Source: Chara braunii (lineage: Eukaryota; Streptophyta; Charophyceae; Charales; Characeae). From it: 59,647 nucleotides of DNA. The notes beneath the pieces are model-generated. The model was given only the letters and a program-made list of their open reading frames with translations. It made no database searches and was not told the origin of the DNA. The position numbers and the translations under genes are program-made. Below are positions 1-11,335 of the stretch, in pieces. The stretch covers positions 491,646-551,292 of the forward strand of contig BFEA01000599.1 of NCBI GenBank assembly GCA_003427395.1, given 5' to 3'. Position 1 is the stretch's first letter. Each line of letters opens with the position of its first letter.

Positions 1-82
<82 letters not shown>

Positions 83-95
83 ACACACACACAGG
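1..95. repeat. (CT)n then (CA)n compound microsatellite
   Basis: An uninterrupted CT dinucleotide run fills positions 1-79 and passes directly into about eight CA units. The window starts inside the repeat, so its true length is unknown. Short open frames reading through it are low-complexity artefacts. Confidence 0.97.
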
Positions 96-1030
96 CTAGA
101 GGAGTGCCCAGGAGCAAAAATCGAAAAGATTGAGGACTGGAGAACAAACTGATGACAATCATTGTGTAGGGCGCTCTCAAACATGTGGCAGAAAATCAAC
201 CATCCATATTCCACACGCTCCGTCACATGCATTGAATTAAGTCAGATGACATATTGCATGCACCATATTCCCACTTAGTACTTCGCAGGACAGAGTCCGA
301 CAGACACCCTCAGATTGCTCTCCCTTTGTTTTTTGGAATTTTTCCTTCTTTTTGTCTTTCTTTTCTTCGTTGCGCTGGCATGCTTACCATACTTGCTCCA
401 TCCTCCCTCACCCCATCAACAAGCCATCCCAGCAACCAGCCTTGACGGTGCCACGACCACCATCAACGCACACGCAATCTCACAGCGACATTTCAGTTGA
501 CTTTGCCAGACGAGAAGCAAGCTCGTACAAAAACACTATCCCACCAATGATTGCACAGCAGAACGCTGTTTGCTCCGCACCACCCTTTTGCTTTATTCAT
601 TCTTTGCCCACTTCTGTTGACTTGTCCGAGGCCCCTCTGACCGCCTTCTCCACCTCCACTATCACCAACCTTACCACTCTCAAGAGCACAGTGCACAAAC
701 TGTAGTTGGGTGCTGTTCTACAAGCTGAATTCTATTTAAACCACGAGTACCTTTCCCATATGTCGGCCCCGGGCGCAGCGCGCCAAGCTTTTTCGATGTA
801 CCTGGCCGCCGCCGCCCGCATAGGCCCTCCGTGTTAACCGCCGCACCTTTTTTTTCATAGCGGAGAAAGGTACAGGTGGCTTAACAGAAAGGGCAGCTCT
901 CCATGCCCATTTACGACAGACTCATTCTTCACACTGCCACCACTGACCACCTGCCCTCACCTTATCATTACCATATTCAAAGCTTCCTGTTGATAGTCAA
1001 TGTGATTTGATCAAGCCAGCAGTTTACATG
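96..1030. other. No gene recognised
   Basis: Open frames here are short, overlap on both strands and show no recognisable domain. Composition is mixed, with CT-rich plus-strand stretches at 330-450. I see no RNA gene and no clear transposon ends. Confidence 0.6.
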
Positions 1031-1034
1031 AACC

Positions 1035-1169
1035 TAAGTAGACCCGCTTTCCAGCAGGTGATGCTCCCCACCAATAGATGGAGCCTCTCCCCCGGTGCTA
1101 GCGGTGTTTGCTCTTACCAGCACCTCAAGCACTGGAGTGGGTTGTTTAAAAAAAAAAAAAAAAAAAAAA
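1035..1169 (+). mobile_element. A-tailed short retroposon (SINE-like), copy 1
   Basis: A body of about 115 bp contains the block CCAGCAGGTGATGCTCCCCA (from 1053) and ends in a 20-base poly(A) tail. The same body occurs in reverse orientation at about 1386-1520, also with an A/T tail, so the two copies lie tail to tail. Homology ends at the poly(A) in both, as expected for LINE-mobilised retroposons. I could not find a convincing pol III A/B box pair, so the RNA source is unknown. A shorter A-ending segment at 1172-1235 shares the word GCTCTTACC and may be a further 3' end. Confidence 0.6.
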
Positions 1170-1385
1170 GAAGAGCTCTTACCGGTATAAGGGCACTTGG
1201 CTTCGGCTGATATGATATTAAAAAAAAAAAAAAAACTGAGACGTAGCAAAGGGGCCCGCTATATCCAAAATAATGCGTTGGGTGGATGCCTTGGCATTGA
1301 GAAAGAAATGACCGAATGAAAGGCGAAACATCAAGGGGAGAAGCTCTCTCTTTCATCCATGGGTTTCCGAATGGGAAACCGCAAC

Positions 1386-1520
1386 GATTTTTTATTATTA
1401 TTTTTTTTAACACACCCCCAGACAGTGCTAGTGCTGCTGGTAAGAGCAGGCATTACTAGCACCCGGGGAGAGGCTCCATCTATTGGTGGGGAGCGTCACC
1501 TGCTGGAAAACGGGTCCAAG
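1386..1520 (-). mobile_element. A-tailed short retroposon (SINE-like), copy 2, inside the LSU rRNA fragment
   Basis: This is the reverse complement of the element at 1035-1169, with its A/T-rich tail (T-run with TTATTATT) at 1388-1409. It splits the rRNA-like sequence after GGGAAACCG and before TTGACTTGG. Copies 1 and 2 match closely over the block around GGAGAGGCTCCATCTATTGG. Confidence 0.65.
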
Positions 1521-1540
1521 TTGACTTGGCAAAGTGAAAC

Positions 1541-1577
1541 ATCTAAGCAGCAAAAAAAAAAAAAAAATCTAAGCAGC
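1541..1577. repeat. Poly(A)-only insertion flanked by 11-bp target-site duplication
   Basis: ATCTAAGCAGC (1541-1551) is followed by 15 A residues and then a second ATCTAAGCAGC (1567-1577). Removing the A-run and one copy restores continuous LSU-rRNA-like sequence (GTGAAACATCTAAGCAGC then TGAAGGAAAG). The insertion therefore consists of poly(A) alone. Confidence 0.85.
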
Positions 1578-1634
1578 TGAAGGAAAGCACAAAGCACATC
1601 AACCGAGACTCCGGTAATAGTGGCAAGCGAGCGC

Positions 1635-1693
1635 GGATCAGGCTCTCAAAAANAAAAAAAAAAAAAAAAAAAAAAAAAGGACCAGGCTCTCAA
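1635..1693. repeat. Second poly(A)-only insertion flanked by 15-bp target-site duplication
   Basis: GGATCAGGCTCTCAA (1635-1649) and GGACCAGGCTCTCAA (1679-1693) flank an A-run of about 30 with one ambiguous base at 1653. The two flanks differ at one position. As at 1541-1577, the insertion carries no sequence other than A. Confidence 0.8.
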
Positions 1694-1800
1694 TACCATC
1701 CAAGGATTCCAAGCAAATTAGAAAAGATTGGTCCTGGGCCGGTAGCGAAAGCGGCAGGCCACTTTGGAAAGGTGCAGTCACAGGCAGCCTTTAAACAGAT

Positions 1801-2489
1801 GTCCTGACCTTTTCCCCATTTATGTGTGTGAGTGAAGCATGACAAGTTCAAATGCCCGAAGATGGAGCAGCCTTCTCCCTTTTCCCATTTTCTGTATTTG
1901 CGCAGCCTCCTCCCTTTTCCCTTTTTCTGCATTTGTTGGTTCTTTGTACGTTTCCTTCCTCTGTCGTTTCCAGTTTCTCACACTCTACTCTTTGTTGTTG
2001 TCCGGTTTTGTGATTGAGGTCACGACTCACGAGCTCAAATCCTGGTGTGCATTCCGTGTTTGGCGGTTTGCATGGGTTCCCCATTCGTCGTTCATTTTCC
2101 TCTGTGTCACTTTCCCGTCTCTAACGTCCTACGTTTTGTTTTTTTCCCTGTACTCAGCGCCGGACGGAGCTGACTTGGAGTGGCCAGAGGTGTCCAAATA
2201 CAAGTATACACCTGGCCAGTGTCGATGGAAGATCTTAAGCATCCAAATCTGGACGAGTTTTTAACACCCATGCAAAAAAGCAGATCAATAGGAATTTTTC
2301 GCACCTCTCCACAAACGCGTTCCAATTCAGGCGTTGAGCAGAGTTGCAAAAAAGCAGATCAATCACGATTCTCTGCAGCTCTCAGGAGACACCTCCAGAT
2401 TTGGGCCCTCTTAAGCGGGCCCAATCCTCTTTGAAAGCAGGTCCTCCCTACCAAACAAAACATGCCAGGGGGTAATTTGTGGCACAAGT
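1801..2489. other. No gene recognised
   Basis: Short open frames only. GGTGTCCAAATACAAGTATA and a repeated GCAAAAAAGCAGATCAAT (around 2273 and 2348) are visible, but no domain or RNA gene can be supported. Confidence 0.5.
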
Positions 2490-2645
2490 TCGCCGTCAAT
2501 TGTGGCCACACTCTGGCAGTCGTCTAATTGTGGTCGAGCTCTAGCAGCCGTCGATTGTGGCCGAGATCTGGCAGTGGCCGAGATCTGGCAGCCGTCGATT
2601 GTGGCCAAGATCTGGCAGCCGTCTATTGTGGCCGAGCTCTGGCAG
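2490..2645. repeat. Minisatellite, about 29-bp unit
   Basis: Five to six degenerate tandem units of the form GCCGTCGATTGTGG + CCGAGATCTGGCA are present. One unit is shortened to the second half only. Open frames through it repeat short peptides and are not genes. Confidence 0.9.
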
Positions 2646-3639
2646 GTATTTCAGCTCTGGCTATATGCGAACAAAAGTACGTAAAAGGCCCATTTCTATG
2701 GAAAGTAAACAAGACACTCTTAGTAACCGCGCCGCAGATCCGAATCCAGATGGAGCGCACTCCAAAAGGAAAACCAAGACCTCAGCGTTTTTTTTTTTTT
2801 TTTTTTTTTTTTGAGAGCGGGTCCAGCGTCCCATATACAGAATGAAAATAGAGGATACACCTGCCAGCATTGATTACTCTGGGGTCCAGAGGATTGACTG
2901 AGCAGGGTATATAGAAAAGACAGGGGAGGGATCCTCTTCGCCCCATGCCGGGCGCCGGATATCTGCCGCTATGAACTAGTTCCTCCTCATGAGAACAATG
3001 AGAAGGGCTCTACTCGTCTGAGGCCGAATAAGGTAGTGAAAGAAAGATGGAAGGGAGGCTGGGGAGGTTCAGCGAATCATGGCCACAGTCATGGCCACAG
3101 TCCTCCAAATGACGCAGCGCCTTTGCAATCTACCTGCTGCTGTCCTGCTTACTCCGCTCCGCACCATTGCATGTCCACCATAGCTAGTTGGTAGGGCGGA
3201 AAGGGATCGGGAAAATCCGAGGGTGGCCGTAGCGGGATCTCTTGAACCACTGTTGTCCAGTCTCAGAAGCAGATCTGATATTCCTCCTTGATCGTCACCC
3301 AGTTGCCATCCTGAGTGCCTTCATTGCCTTCCTAGGCGCGACCACCATCCCACCTGATGAAGGTGATTCGGCCCCTATTCTCGCTGCCCAGCCAGTCCCC
3401 TGAGAATTGTTGGATTGTTTGTTTGATATCTTTCTGTGTTTGAAACAGAGCCAGCTGATTCTTGACTTTCCGCCATTATGCCATAAGTTCTTGGTGTATA
3501 TATTGTTTGATCATGTCTGTCATTTCCTCCCCGGCTCTGCGGACCTCTTCCATAGCGTGTATACACCGTCTCCTCCAGATAGCCCACATGACGGTTCTCC
3601 CCCCTATCTTAAACATATTGTTTTCAAAGGTGCTACCCG

Positions 3640-3905
3640 AGGGAGAGGTCCATGCCTCACATAGTATCGCCCTCTACTCCCATGGCCAGGCCGATCCAGT
3701 GTCCAGCAAGTTCCAGATTTTGTTCCGCCATCGCCATGTTAGGACAGCCCCCGGACATTGCAAGAATATGTGTTCTATGGTTTCCGGGATCTTGCGGGAG
3801 GGGAACACCGTGTGGCACGACTTGCACAACGGAAGTGCCAGTCCTTTCCGTTCCAGGTACGTGCGATCTATTAGTCAGTCATTAGTGGGGAGGCAGCGGT
3901 GTTCT
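3640..3905 (-). pseudogene. zf-RVT (reverse-transcriptase zinc-binding) region of the minus-strand LINE
   Basis: In one frame the minus strand reads RCLPTND, a stop, LIDRTYLERKGLALPLCKSC, then IPETIEHIFLQCPGAVLTW. The CX2C pair, the E.IEH motif and the downstream C match the zf-RVT domain that follows RT in plant L1-like elements. The order relative to RT is correct. The region downstream to 2813 is the element's 3' end and shows no further domain. Confidence 0.8.
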
Positions 3906-4796
3906 ATCTGCCACTACAGCGAGGCAAGTTTTGTGGGTCTGGCCCTCGTAAGGGAGAACCACCGAATGCGACGGATGACCTCGATCCCCACATTTAAATG
4001 AGACCTCCAACGGGACTTCACAATGTCCTTCAAATTTACCTTGGGGCGCAGTAAACGGTACGTGGTCTTCACCGTTAGGATGTACAACTTTACATTATTT
4101 GTTTCCTGGGTTCTGCACGCGGGGGCCCACTGCCATTCCTCGGAGTCAAAGGGAAGATCTGCAGTACTGGTCTCCGGCTGGAATGCTATCCAATCATCCT
4201 TATCACGTATCACCCGGATCCTGTACAGATCAGTATTCCGCCACCATCTCGTTACGTCCGGGATGTATCAGGTTAGCCTATTGTCTTTCTCTTTGTGAAA
4301 GAGGTTAATCAGCGCTTCATCCGTCTGTACCATTACAACGCTCCCAACACTCTCCGGGTCCCCGGGAGCGGATACCCAGTCTCCTTCTACCAGCCTCGGT
4401 CCTTTACACAGGAGCCGCACCCAATCCAAGGGGATTGCGAAGATCAGATTTTCCAGGTTTTTTTCTATGTTCTGACAATGTTTCAGTACCATCCTCATCT
4501 GAGCTCTTATTTTCAATCTTTGTTGTCTGAATCCAGATGTCCTTAACTCTAACTATGCCTTTTTTGACCCAACTGTTCCATGAGGAGTCTGAGCTATGGT
4601 ACACCCTTCTGTTACGGTCGATGATATTTCTGTTCCCGAACAGGGGTTGTTGTGCTACCTCCTCCCACCTGGTTGGTCCGGGTTTGTCAGGCAGCGGGAG
4701 TTGGCGTCAGGCTCTCAAGCAGCGAATCCAAAAGTCATCTTTGGAGAGGTCGTTGCGGGCTGCACCCAGGCTCGGAGACTGGTCAGTGTGGGGGCG

Positions 4797-6578
4797 TCAA
4801 GGTATGGCCCAAAAACAGTCTTCTAGCCAGGCCAGGGGGTTTATTGTTTGCGGTGTTTGTGGAGCTAGTCGAGCGATTTGTTCCAGCGCCAGGGCATACC
4901 AAGAATGGTCTCGTATGAATATCAACCTCCTAATCCACTGTACCATCAGTGTTGTGATCTGGGTGCCCGGATCCAAAATCCCCAGGCCCCCTTTGCCCTT
5001 GGGCTGGATTATGACAACCACACCACCCTGTTGATCATGTTTAGAAGCTTATTGTTGCCTCTCAACACCATAGTCGTTATTTGCTGTTTGAGCGACCAGT
5101 CTGCTTCCTTGCTAAGTGCCCATATTGCGGATTTGTACCAAAACGCGGCCAGCACAACACTGTCGAACACCAACGCCCTGCCAATTAAGGAGGTATGTTT
5201 GTCGTTCCAGCGTGCCAGCTTCTCCAAGGCGGGTTTAGGGATCCAATCGTCATTCGACGCAAGTTTTCCTGTTGCTGACAACATAATTCTTGACACTCTC
5301 ACCAGGGCCGTTTTTGGGACCTATTTAACCCGTGGCAGCTCCGAAGGGCGCGCCCCTTGCTGGTGAATCCACCACCTAGGGTTTTGTTTCCCCAATTAAC
5401 TGTCATGTCTGAGATTGCCATGAATTTGTCAAAAAGTTGTCTAATCTCTTCCATGTTCTCGGTGGTGGCGTCCATTATGAGTGTTAGATCATCAGCAAAC
5501 AACAAACAGATGGGGATCGCTTCTTCTGGGATGGTCAAGATCTGCAGCTAGGTCTTTGTTTGCACGGAGATTCGCTGTCAGTGCCTCCATCACAATTATA
5601 AACCGAAAGGGTGTCAAAGAATCACCTTGATGAACTGACCGTTGTAGCGGGAATGTCTGTGCCACTCTGCCATTTATCTGGACGTTTGTGGTTGCATTCT
5701 GATGCAAAATTTCGGTCCAACGGCGGAAGGTCGGTCCTATATTTCATGCAATAGTCCAAAAATAGTCATTCCACGTGATCGTAAGCTTTCTCAAAATCAA
5801 TGAAAACCACGGCCACGTTTTGTTTGTCCTGCCTGGTTAACTTGAGCAGTTCATTAACCAATCAAATATTATACTGAATTCTGTGATATTTGATAAAGCC
5901 TGTATGTGTCGGGTGGATGATCTGGTCTAAAACCGGGATCAGACGGTTCGTTGAGGTTTTCGCAAGCATCTTATAAACAATCGTGAGTAATGTTATTGGG
6001 CGGTAGTTTTTTATATCCATTTTGTCTCCTTTTTTGTGCAACAAAGTAAGGATACCTTGCCCCACAAGCTCGCACATGCTCCCCATCTCCCATACTAGTC
6101 GATAGAATCCCTTGAGGTCTGGGGCCATCTGGGACAAGAAGGTTTCCCATAACTCCTTGGGGAGTCCATCCACGCCTGGGTTTTTTTCCTCAGCCATCTG
6201 CATCATCGCTATCCATATTTCTTCTTTGGACAGAGGCTGATCCAGGTCCATTCTTTGCTGGTACGTCAGGGTTTTTCTTATTGGTTTCAAAAATTCGAAG
6301 ATTTCCTTTTCTCTAACGTCCCTCTCTTGTTGAGCACACCTAGAGGTAAACAGGTCTTTGAAAAAGGAACTTACTATCTGCGTGCATTGAGGTGTAGAAC
6401 ATACCACGTCTCTGTGTTCCGAGAGCAGGTCGTAGAGCGCTTCTAACGTTGTTCTGCGTATGCGTGCACAGGCCATACCGAAATTTTTTTGTCCATGGAA
6501 CCTTCTTTTTGGTGTCGTGTCATTTGTCCTTTGATACATGTACCTTCCCAACGTTGTGAGGCAAAAGTTTGAAGACAT
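4797..6578 (-). pseudogene. LINE reverse transcriptase domain, broken into frames
   Basis: The fingers are seen at 5862-6578: KNPGVDGLPKELWE, then GILTLLHKKGDKM and NYRPITLLTIVYKMLAK. Motif A is at about 5766-5815, VFIDFEKAYDHV, followed by a TGA where Trp is expected. Motif B is at 5492-5707 (HQGDSLTPFRF), and motif C at 5299-5538 is LLFADDLTLIMD with both catalytic Asp present. The thumb and connection (4797-5302) include GKGGLGILDP. At least four frame changes or stops separate these blocks. The family's usual single ORF2 of 1200 or more residues is therefore not encoded. Confidence 0.88.
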
Positions 6579-7054
6579 TGTTGTAGGACTTGCATCGCTG
6601 AGTACCCTTTTGGTTGTGTGTGTTGGTTACTGTCTGCGTTATTGTCTGGATTTTTAAACTGGTGTTGTAGCTCAAGGTGTTGAAGTTGTTGGTGAATGTT
6701 CATCTTCTATTAATGGATTCTGGCCGCTAGTTGTTTTGAATATTCTTGGCATTTCTTCCCCAGGTATAAGAGACCGTTATTAAACCAGTCTATTTCTTGC
6801 GGGATATGTTGTTTTTGTGTGTGCCAAAACATCCAGCAGTCCTTGATATAGCTCCGGAACGTTTCATGTCGTAAGATGGAAACATTAAGTTTATAGAACC
6901 CGGGTCCGTGGTCGGGTTTCTTTCAAAAGGACAAAATCACTGTGCACATTTTATGGTTGACCCCCGGATATGGACTGGCCAGCAGTATTACTGCCAGCAG
7001 CAATGCCCCTGCCAAATCCTCCGCAAGCAGGATCAAGTCAATTCTAGATGGCGT

Positions 7055-7690
7055 CTAGCCCTTGGTCCCAGTCTTGCGTAGGCATGAAAAAAAACGCTTG
7101 TCTGGATTAAGTCTCCGGAAGGAGTCGAAGACATTTAACGAGAGGCTTAGGTCTCTTATCATCCTCTCGTCCTCCTCCACATACCCAGGGGCCAGGGAGG
7201 GTATCCTCCATCTATCCATCCAGCGGTCCAGGGCCGCATTGTAGTCCCTAGCTATGATGACCGGAACACCGTCCGGGATCTGCGTCTTGATTTCCTCGGA
7301 AAATATTTTTCTCTCGCTCATTGTGTTTGGGGCGTAGATACATAATATCCATATAATCTCTCGCTCTAACGTGATCAGGATTGGCACCTATCTGCCCCCT
7401 TCCTGGTCAACTGCCCAGTGCACCGGGCCTGCTCGGGATTTGGGGGGAATCCAAATGGCTACCCCCGCACTCCCGGGTCTCGGGGCATGGGCTCTGAATG
7501 CTGTATATGGCAGGTCGAGGTCCACCGCCCTTCGGCATTGGCTCCAGACACGGTCTTTTCCATATACCACCTTGACTGGGTCCATTTTCGTGGCAGTGAT
7601 TATTTACAGCCTGGTCCATAACAGCTGTTCCAGGTCCCAGTCCGCGGCCCCCGCTCGGAGGCCCAGCCTGAGAAGGGCGCATAAGCACCT
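7055..7690 (-). pseudogene. LINE AP-endonuclease domain remnant
   Basis: The 110-aa open stretch at 7055-7387 carries IIWILCIYAPNT and DGVPVIIARDYNAALDRW, equivalent to the vYAP strand and the GDFN motif of LINE endonucleases (here ARDYN). After an in-frame stop the next residues are TPSRIDLILLAED, the C-terminal SRID motif. The N-terminal half (7388-7690) is only partly recognisable, through GVAIWIPPKS, and is frameshifted. It would nick target DNA if intact; it is not. Confidence 0.75.
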
Positions 7691-8466
7691 CTAGATGTCC
7701 TGTTCTGTCCGGGTCTCACTGGGTCTGATCCTAATTGTCTACATGTCCAGCAGTGGGGAATGAGTGTGCCACCTCAAGCCCGCCTCCTTGGCTGGGTCGT
7801 AGTGGATGTAAACGTCTCTTTGCGAGATTCTGTTAGGGTCAGTTGTCATGGAGGCTGTAGCTTGTGCCCCGGGTGGCATAAAGTCTGCGATATGCGTGTC
7901 CAGCTGTATTTGTAGGATCCCTGCTGCTGCCTCAGTTTGACAGTGCTGCGGCCCAGCCCAAAAGGAGGACCAGCCTTGCAACGTGACACCTCTTATTTTG
8001 TCGTTTTGAACAGGTGTCAGGCCGACCCCCATTTTTCGTTTTTCTTTCGGACAGGGAGCAGCAGCACCACCGCTTGCGACAGAGGCCCCATGTCCTGGCC
8101 CATCTCAATCAAACGTCTTAGTTTTCCTCTTTGCACCAGGTCCGATGGAGGAGCTGTCAGCTGAAGGACCGGTGGGGTTGTATCTCCCCCGTCTGCTCGT
8201 TTCCCGTTGCAGTCTGTGTCCCGCCGTGTCCTACCTCCTCTGGTGCAGCTGAGAGCGGTGGCTGGAATCTTGCAAACACTATAGAAGCTAATCTGTGCCA
8301 CGCTTCTGTCCCCCTGATGCCGGGTTGCAGTCCATTTTTCAGGACATTCTTGAGTGAGGCACTCATATCCAGCATGGGGAACAGATCTAGGTACGTTTTG
8401 CCCCAGAAGTTGTCTGTGAGGGGGCCATATTTTGCTTTAGATCGGTCATCAACCAATCCACAGTGC

Positions 8467-9740
8467 TCACCTACTTCTATTCCACAGGCAGGTACCGCGG
8501 GGTCCCTTCCTCCTCTTCCCCCTCACAGGGCAGACCCTCTGGCACAGCGCAGGTGTTTTCCGGGAGAGGGTCGATGTCCATCGGTTCCAGGTGAAAGGCT
8601 GCCTGGAAGGGGTCGATCTCCATCCTCTGATTTTGTGTCGGGACCCCTCCTCCATCTGTTCCAAATACTCAATCTTTTCTAACCCCTTCTGTCCAGACTC
8701 TGCCACCATTTCGTCCCCTTCCGCTTGCTCTCCCGTCCCTCTCCCCCCCCACTCTAAACCCAGCTGCTCGGTAGGACTGTTTATTACCACCGCCTGCATG
8801 GCCGTGTCATCTGCCCCCTCTCGCCCCGCCATGTCATCCGCCCCCTGTCGCCCCTCCGTTTCACCCTCGTTCCTTGCGGTCTGTTGTGGGGGGGGGCTGC
8901 TGTTCCTTTCGGTTCTTCCGTTATCCCCCGCCGGAATATATGTTGCTGCAGCCGGGTCAGGGGCCGCCCTGGGGATCGTTTTGTCTTTATCTTCATTTTG
9001 ATCTTCCAGCTTCAGCCCAGGTTCTGCTTGTTGCTTTTGAACCCAGATCCCTCTCCCTCCCTCTTTCCCGCACTCCTCCATCCTGTCTCTTCCGAGCCCC
9101 CTTTCAGGGGGTTCAGTTGTGTCTCATGTACCTTTTCTTCTACTGGCGCCGGAGGGACCCATGGGTCCGAGGGACGTGTCTCCCACTACGGCTCCCCAGT
9201 CCTCTCCCAAATCCATCCCACCAGGGAGCCTTCTTTTGTGCGGTCTTCCACGAAAACGCAGCGTTCGTGCCCGGGATCCACTGTTCGCCAGTGAGTCACC
9301 TTGATCGGGTCCCTTAACAGCCTCCCTGTCGTTCACACCCTTTTCTGCGGGTGCAGCGGGCAATTATATTATGTGCTCAGATGGCCGTATGCTCTACACT
9401 TGTGCAGCGTGAATCATATACTCCTTTCCCCCCACCCCATATGGAATCACATTGTCGAGGGAGAACGGCTGACCCTGGGGGAAGTCCAGGGCCAGCATCA
9501 GGTAGTCATCCCTCTTAGCCACATAGGAGGGGAGGGGGTCAATGAATGCTCGCATAGCAAACCAAAATCATATACGAATGTCGCCTGGATTTCGACCAGG
9601 ATATGGCGAAAGTCGACCCAACGGAATTCCTGCATCAATTGTGCCCTCCTCCCATCCGGTCCCAACCTGCGCTGTGGTACCCACGGGTAGATCTGCACCT
9701 CTGACCGCTCACACCCGAGGCATTTCCAGCCATCGATCAC
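8467..9740 (-). pseudogene. LINE ORF1 remnant with degenerate CCHC knuckle
   Basis: At 9360-9740 (minus) several frames join into a nucleic-acid-binding-like stretch, for example DYLMLALDFPQGQPFSLDNV. It leads to a knuckle remnant that reads HKCRAYGHLS and then NCPLH after a stop. The pattern resembles the CX2CX4HX4C knuckle of plant LINE ORF1 proteins with the first Cys lost. Downstream at 8467-9081 is an open hydrophilic, Gln/Pro/Glu-rich segment (204 aa), typical of the variable ORF1 C-terminus. At least two frameshifts separate these pieces. Assignment of 7740-8460 to ORF1 or spacer is uncertain. Confidence 0.55.
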
Positions 9741-9959
9741 CGTTTTGTCTACGTTTGTTTTTGTTTTTCAATCTGAGATTTGTTCCTACTTCTTGAGGTG
9801 GAGTCATAGGGCTTGACTGCTTTTATCGTCCTTTTTTTCCCTTTCCGCAACGAGATAGCCACACTTGCTCCACTGCACAGCTTAGTCAATGTATCCGCTT
9901 CGTGATACGCTCAAAACGTTTCGTATAGCCCAGTGTATATGGGGTTACCTGCCGGATGT

Positions 9960-10200
9960 TGAGTAGCGGAGTCACCCAACACAATATCTCCCACACCAGT
10001 GCCACCACATAATAACTGTCCTGCCGACATGGTACCACCCAGACCCGCCTCACATACTACTGCCCAACCCACATCCCACATAGTACCGCCACATTGCCCA
10101 ACATAGTGTCACCAAACCGCGTAGTGCCACCCCACATAGTATCACCCTACCCGCATAGCGTCACCCGGGCCGCATAATACCGCCCAGCCTGCATGGTACT
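9960..10200. repeat. Degenerate minisatellite, unit ACATAGTACCACCCAACCCG-like
   Basis: About ten imperfect copies of a roughly 20-bp unit alternate CATAGTRYCACC with CACCCAACC-type words. The unit length drifts by a few bases. There is no coding signal. Confidence 0.8.
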
Positions 10201-10475
10201 AACTGGCCGTGCCAAGGGTTGAAGACGTCGGCCACATTTTTCTCTTTTTTTTTTAAAGGTGGCCGTGTCTGCGTTCGTTTTGTTTTCTCATTGCGACAAC
10301 TTGAATGACCAATATAGCTAGGGGATCTAGAACCGAGGAGGACGAGGATTGAAAGGAGACAACACGACAGACACAACAAGAGGGAACAGGGCAAAGGACA
10401 ATTACAATCAGATATGAGTCTGCACCTGACAAACCTACTGGCTAGACAGAGAGAAAATGCACATACAGAGACTCG

Positions 10476-10544
<69 letters not shown>

Positions 10545-11335
10545 CAAACAAGACAAACAGAAACACACAAGATTATGAAAACTGACGAACTTAGGGACTC
10601 GCTGCACCACACTAGCCAAAAGATTCTGAACTTTTCCACGAGTTCTTCAAGCAGCGAAACTCCCGAATTTCGCACTGCGCTTACACTAGAACACACAAGA
10701 ATACACTGACTCGCCGATTCCGGTAGTGCTTCGAGAGCACTGCAGGGTCCGGCTCCGGCGGGACCTCCAGACGACATTTTTGAGAGTGCCCTTCTCACAT
10801 TCCTAAAACGACGGCACTCCTGGTCGTCATGTGACACGCCCGTGGCCAACGCTTTCCACTGCTGTCAAAGAGGTTTGTCACTGTTTTTTTTTTTGTTTTT
10901 TTTTTTTTTTGAACCGCCTACATACTACGCTATCACCTACTTGGCAAATGAGCGTCTCACACTAGCAATTGGTCCGCTGAAGCTTCAAAGAAAAATCACT
11001 ACCGAAAACTACAACAATGCACTTCTCCACAAGCAACCTATCGATTGCAACGAATTTAATCGATTTGCGCCTGAGAAACACAAAAGACACAGCACAACGA
11101 GTACACCTCATTCATGTGTTCATTAATCTTTTCCAATTTTTTTTTCGCTTTCCCCCCCCTGACATCGGGGCAGGAGGGGGGCCACTTAGCGGAGTGTGGA
11201 AGTGAATATGATCTGGTGTCCCCCCCCCCGTCTCTTCTCTCTTGCCGTTCACCCTGCCATGTGCGTTGCCACGGTGCGCCTGAAACTTGTGGTATCTCGT
11301 AAAATACCAATTAATCCAAAGAAAGTACATGCGGA
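10201..11335. other. No gene recognised; contains (GA)n
   Basis: Only low-complexity or short frames are present. Homopolymers occur at 10884-10910 (T-runs). No domain is supported on either strand. Confidence 0.5.
10479..10541. repeat. (GA)n microsatellite
   Basis: A pure AG/GA dinucleotide run of about 31 units. Minus-strand frames here are runs of Ser/Leu and are artefacts. Confidence 0.97.

Larger units (their letters stand above)
1236..1800 (+). pseudogene. Organellar-type 23S/26S (LSU) rRNA 5'-end fragment, invaded by A-tailed insertions (probable NUMT)
   Basis: Positions 1281-1296 read GGTGGATGCCTTGGCA, the conserved 5' block of bacterial and mitochondrial LSU rRNA. Positions 1364-1380 read TTTCCGAATGGGAAACC, the next conserved block. 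After an inserted retroposon the rRNA resumes with GTGAAACATCTAAG (1533-1546). It then continues past 1578 with TGAAGGAAAG, ATCAACCGAGACTCCGG and GGCAAGCGAGCGCGGA, in the same order as in bacterial 23S rRNA. Similarity fades toward about 1800. The alpha-proteobacterial flavour suggests a mitochondrial source; a plastid origin is less likely because plastid LSU rRNA reads differently in the first block. The fragment is not functional: it is interrupted by one reverse-oriented retroposon and two poly(A) insertions. Confidence 0.85.
2788..9800 (-). mobile_element. L1-like non-LTR retrotransposon (LINE), minus strand, decayed
   Basis: Reading the minus strand, the element has a degenerate ORF1, an apurinic endonuclease remnant, a reverse transcriptase, a zf-RVT zinc-binding region and a terminal A-tail, seen as 25 T residues at 2788-2812. 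This is the standard plant L1-like order. Every domain is broken by frameshifts and stops, so it is inactive. The 3' limit is set by the T-run. The 5' limit is approximate because no target-site duplication was identified. It is a different lineage from the plus-strand LINE at 29.6-37.0 kb: the catalytic motifs and ORF1 differ. Confidence 0.85.
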
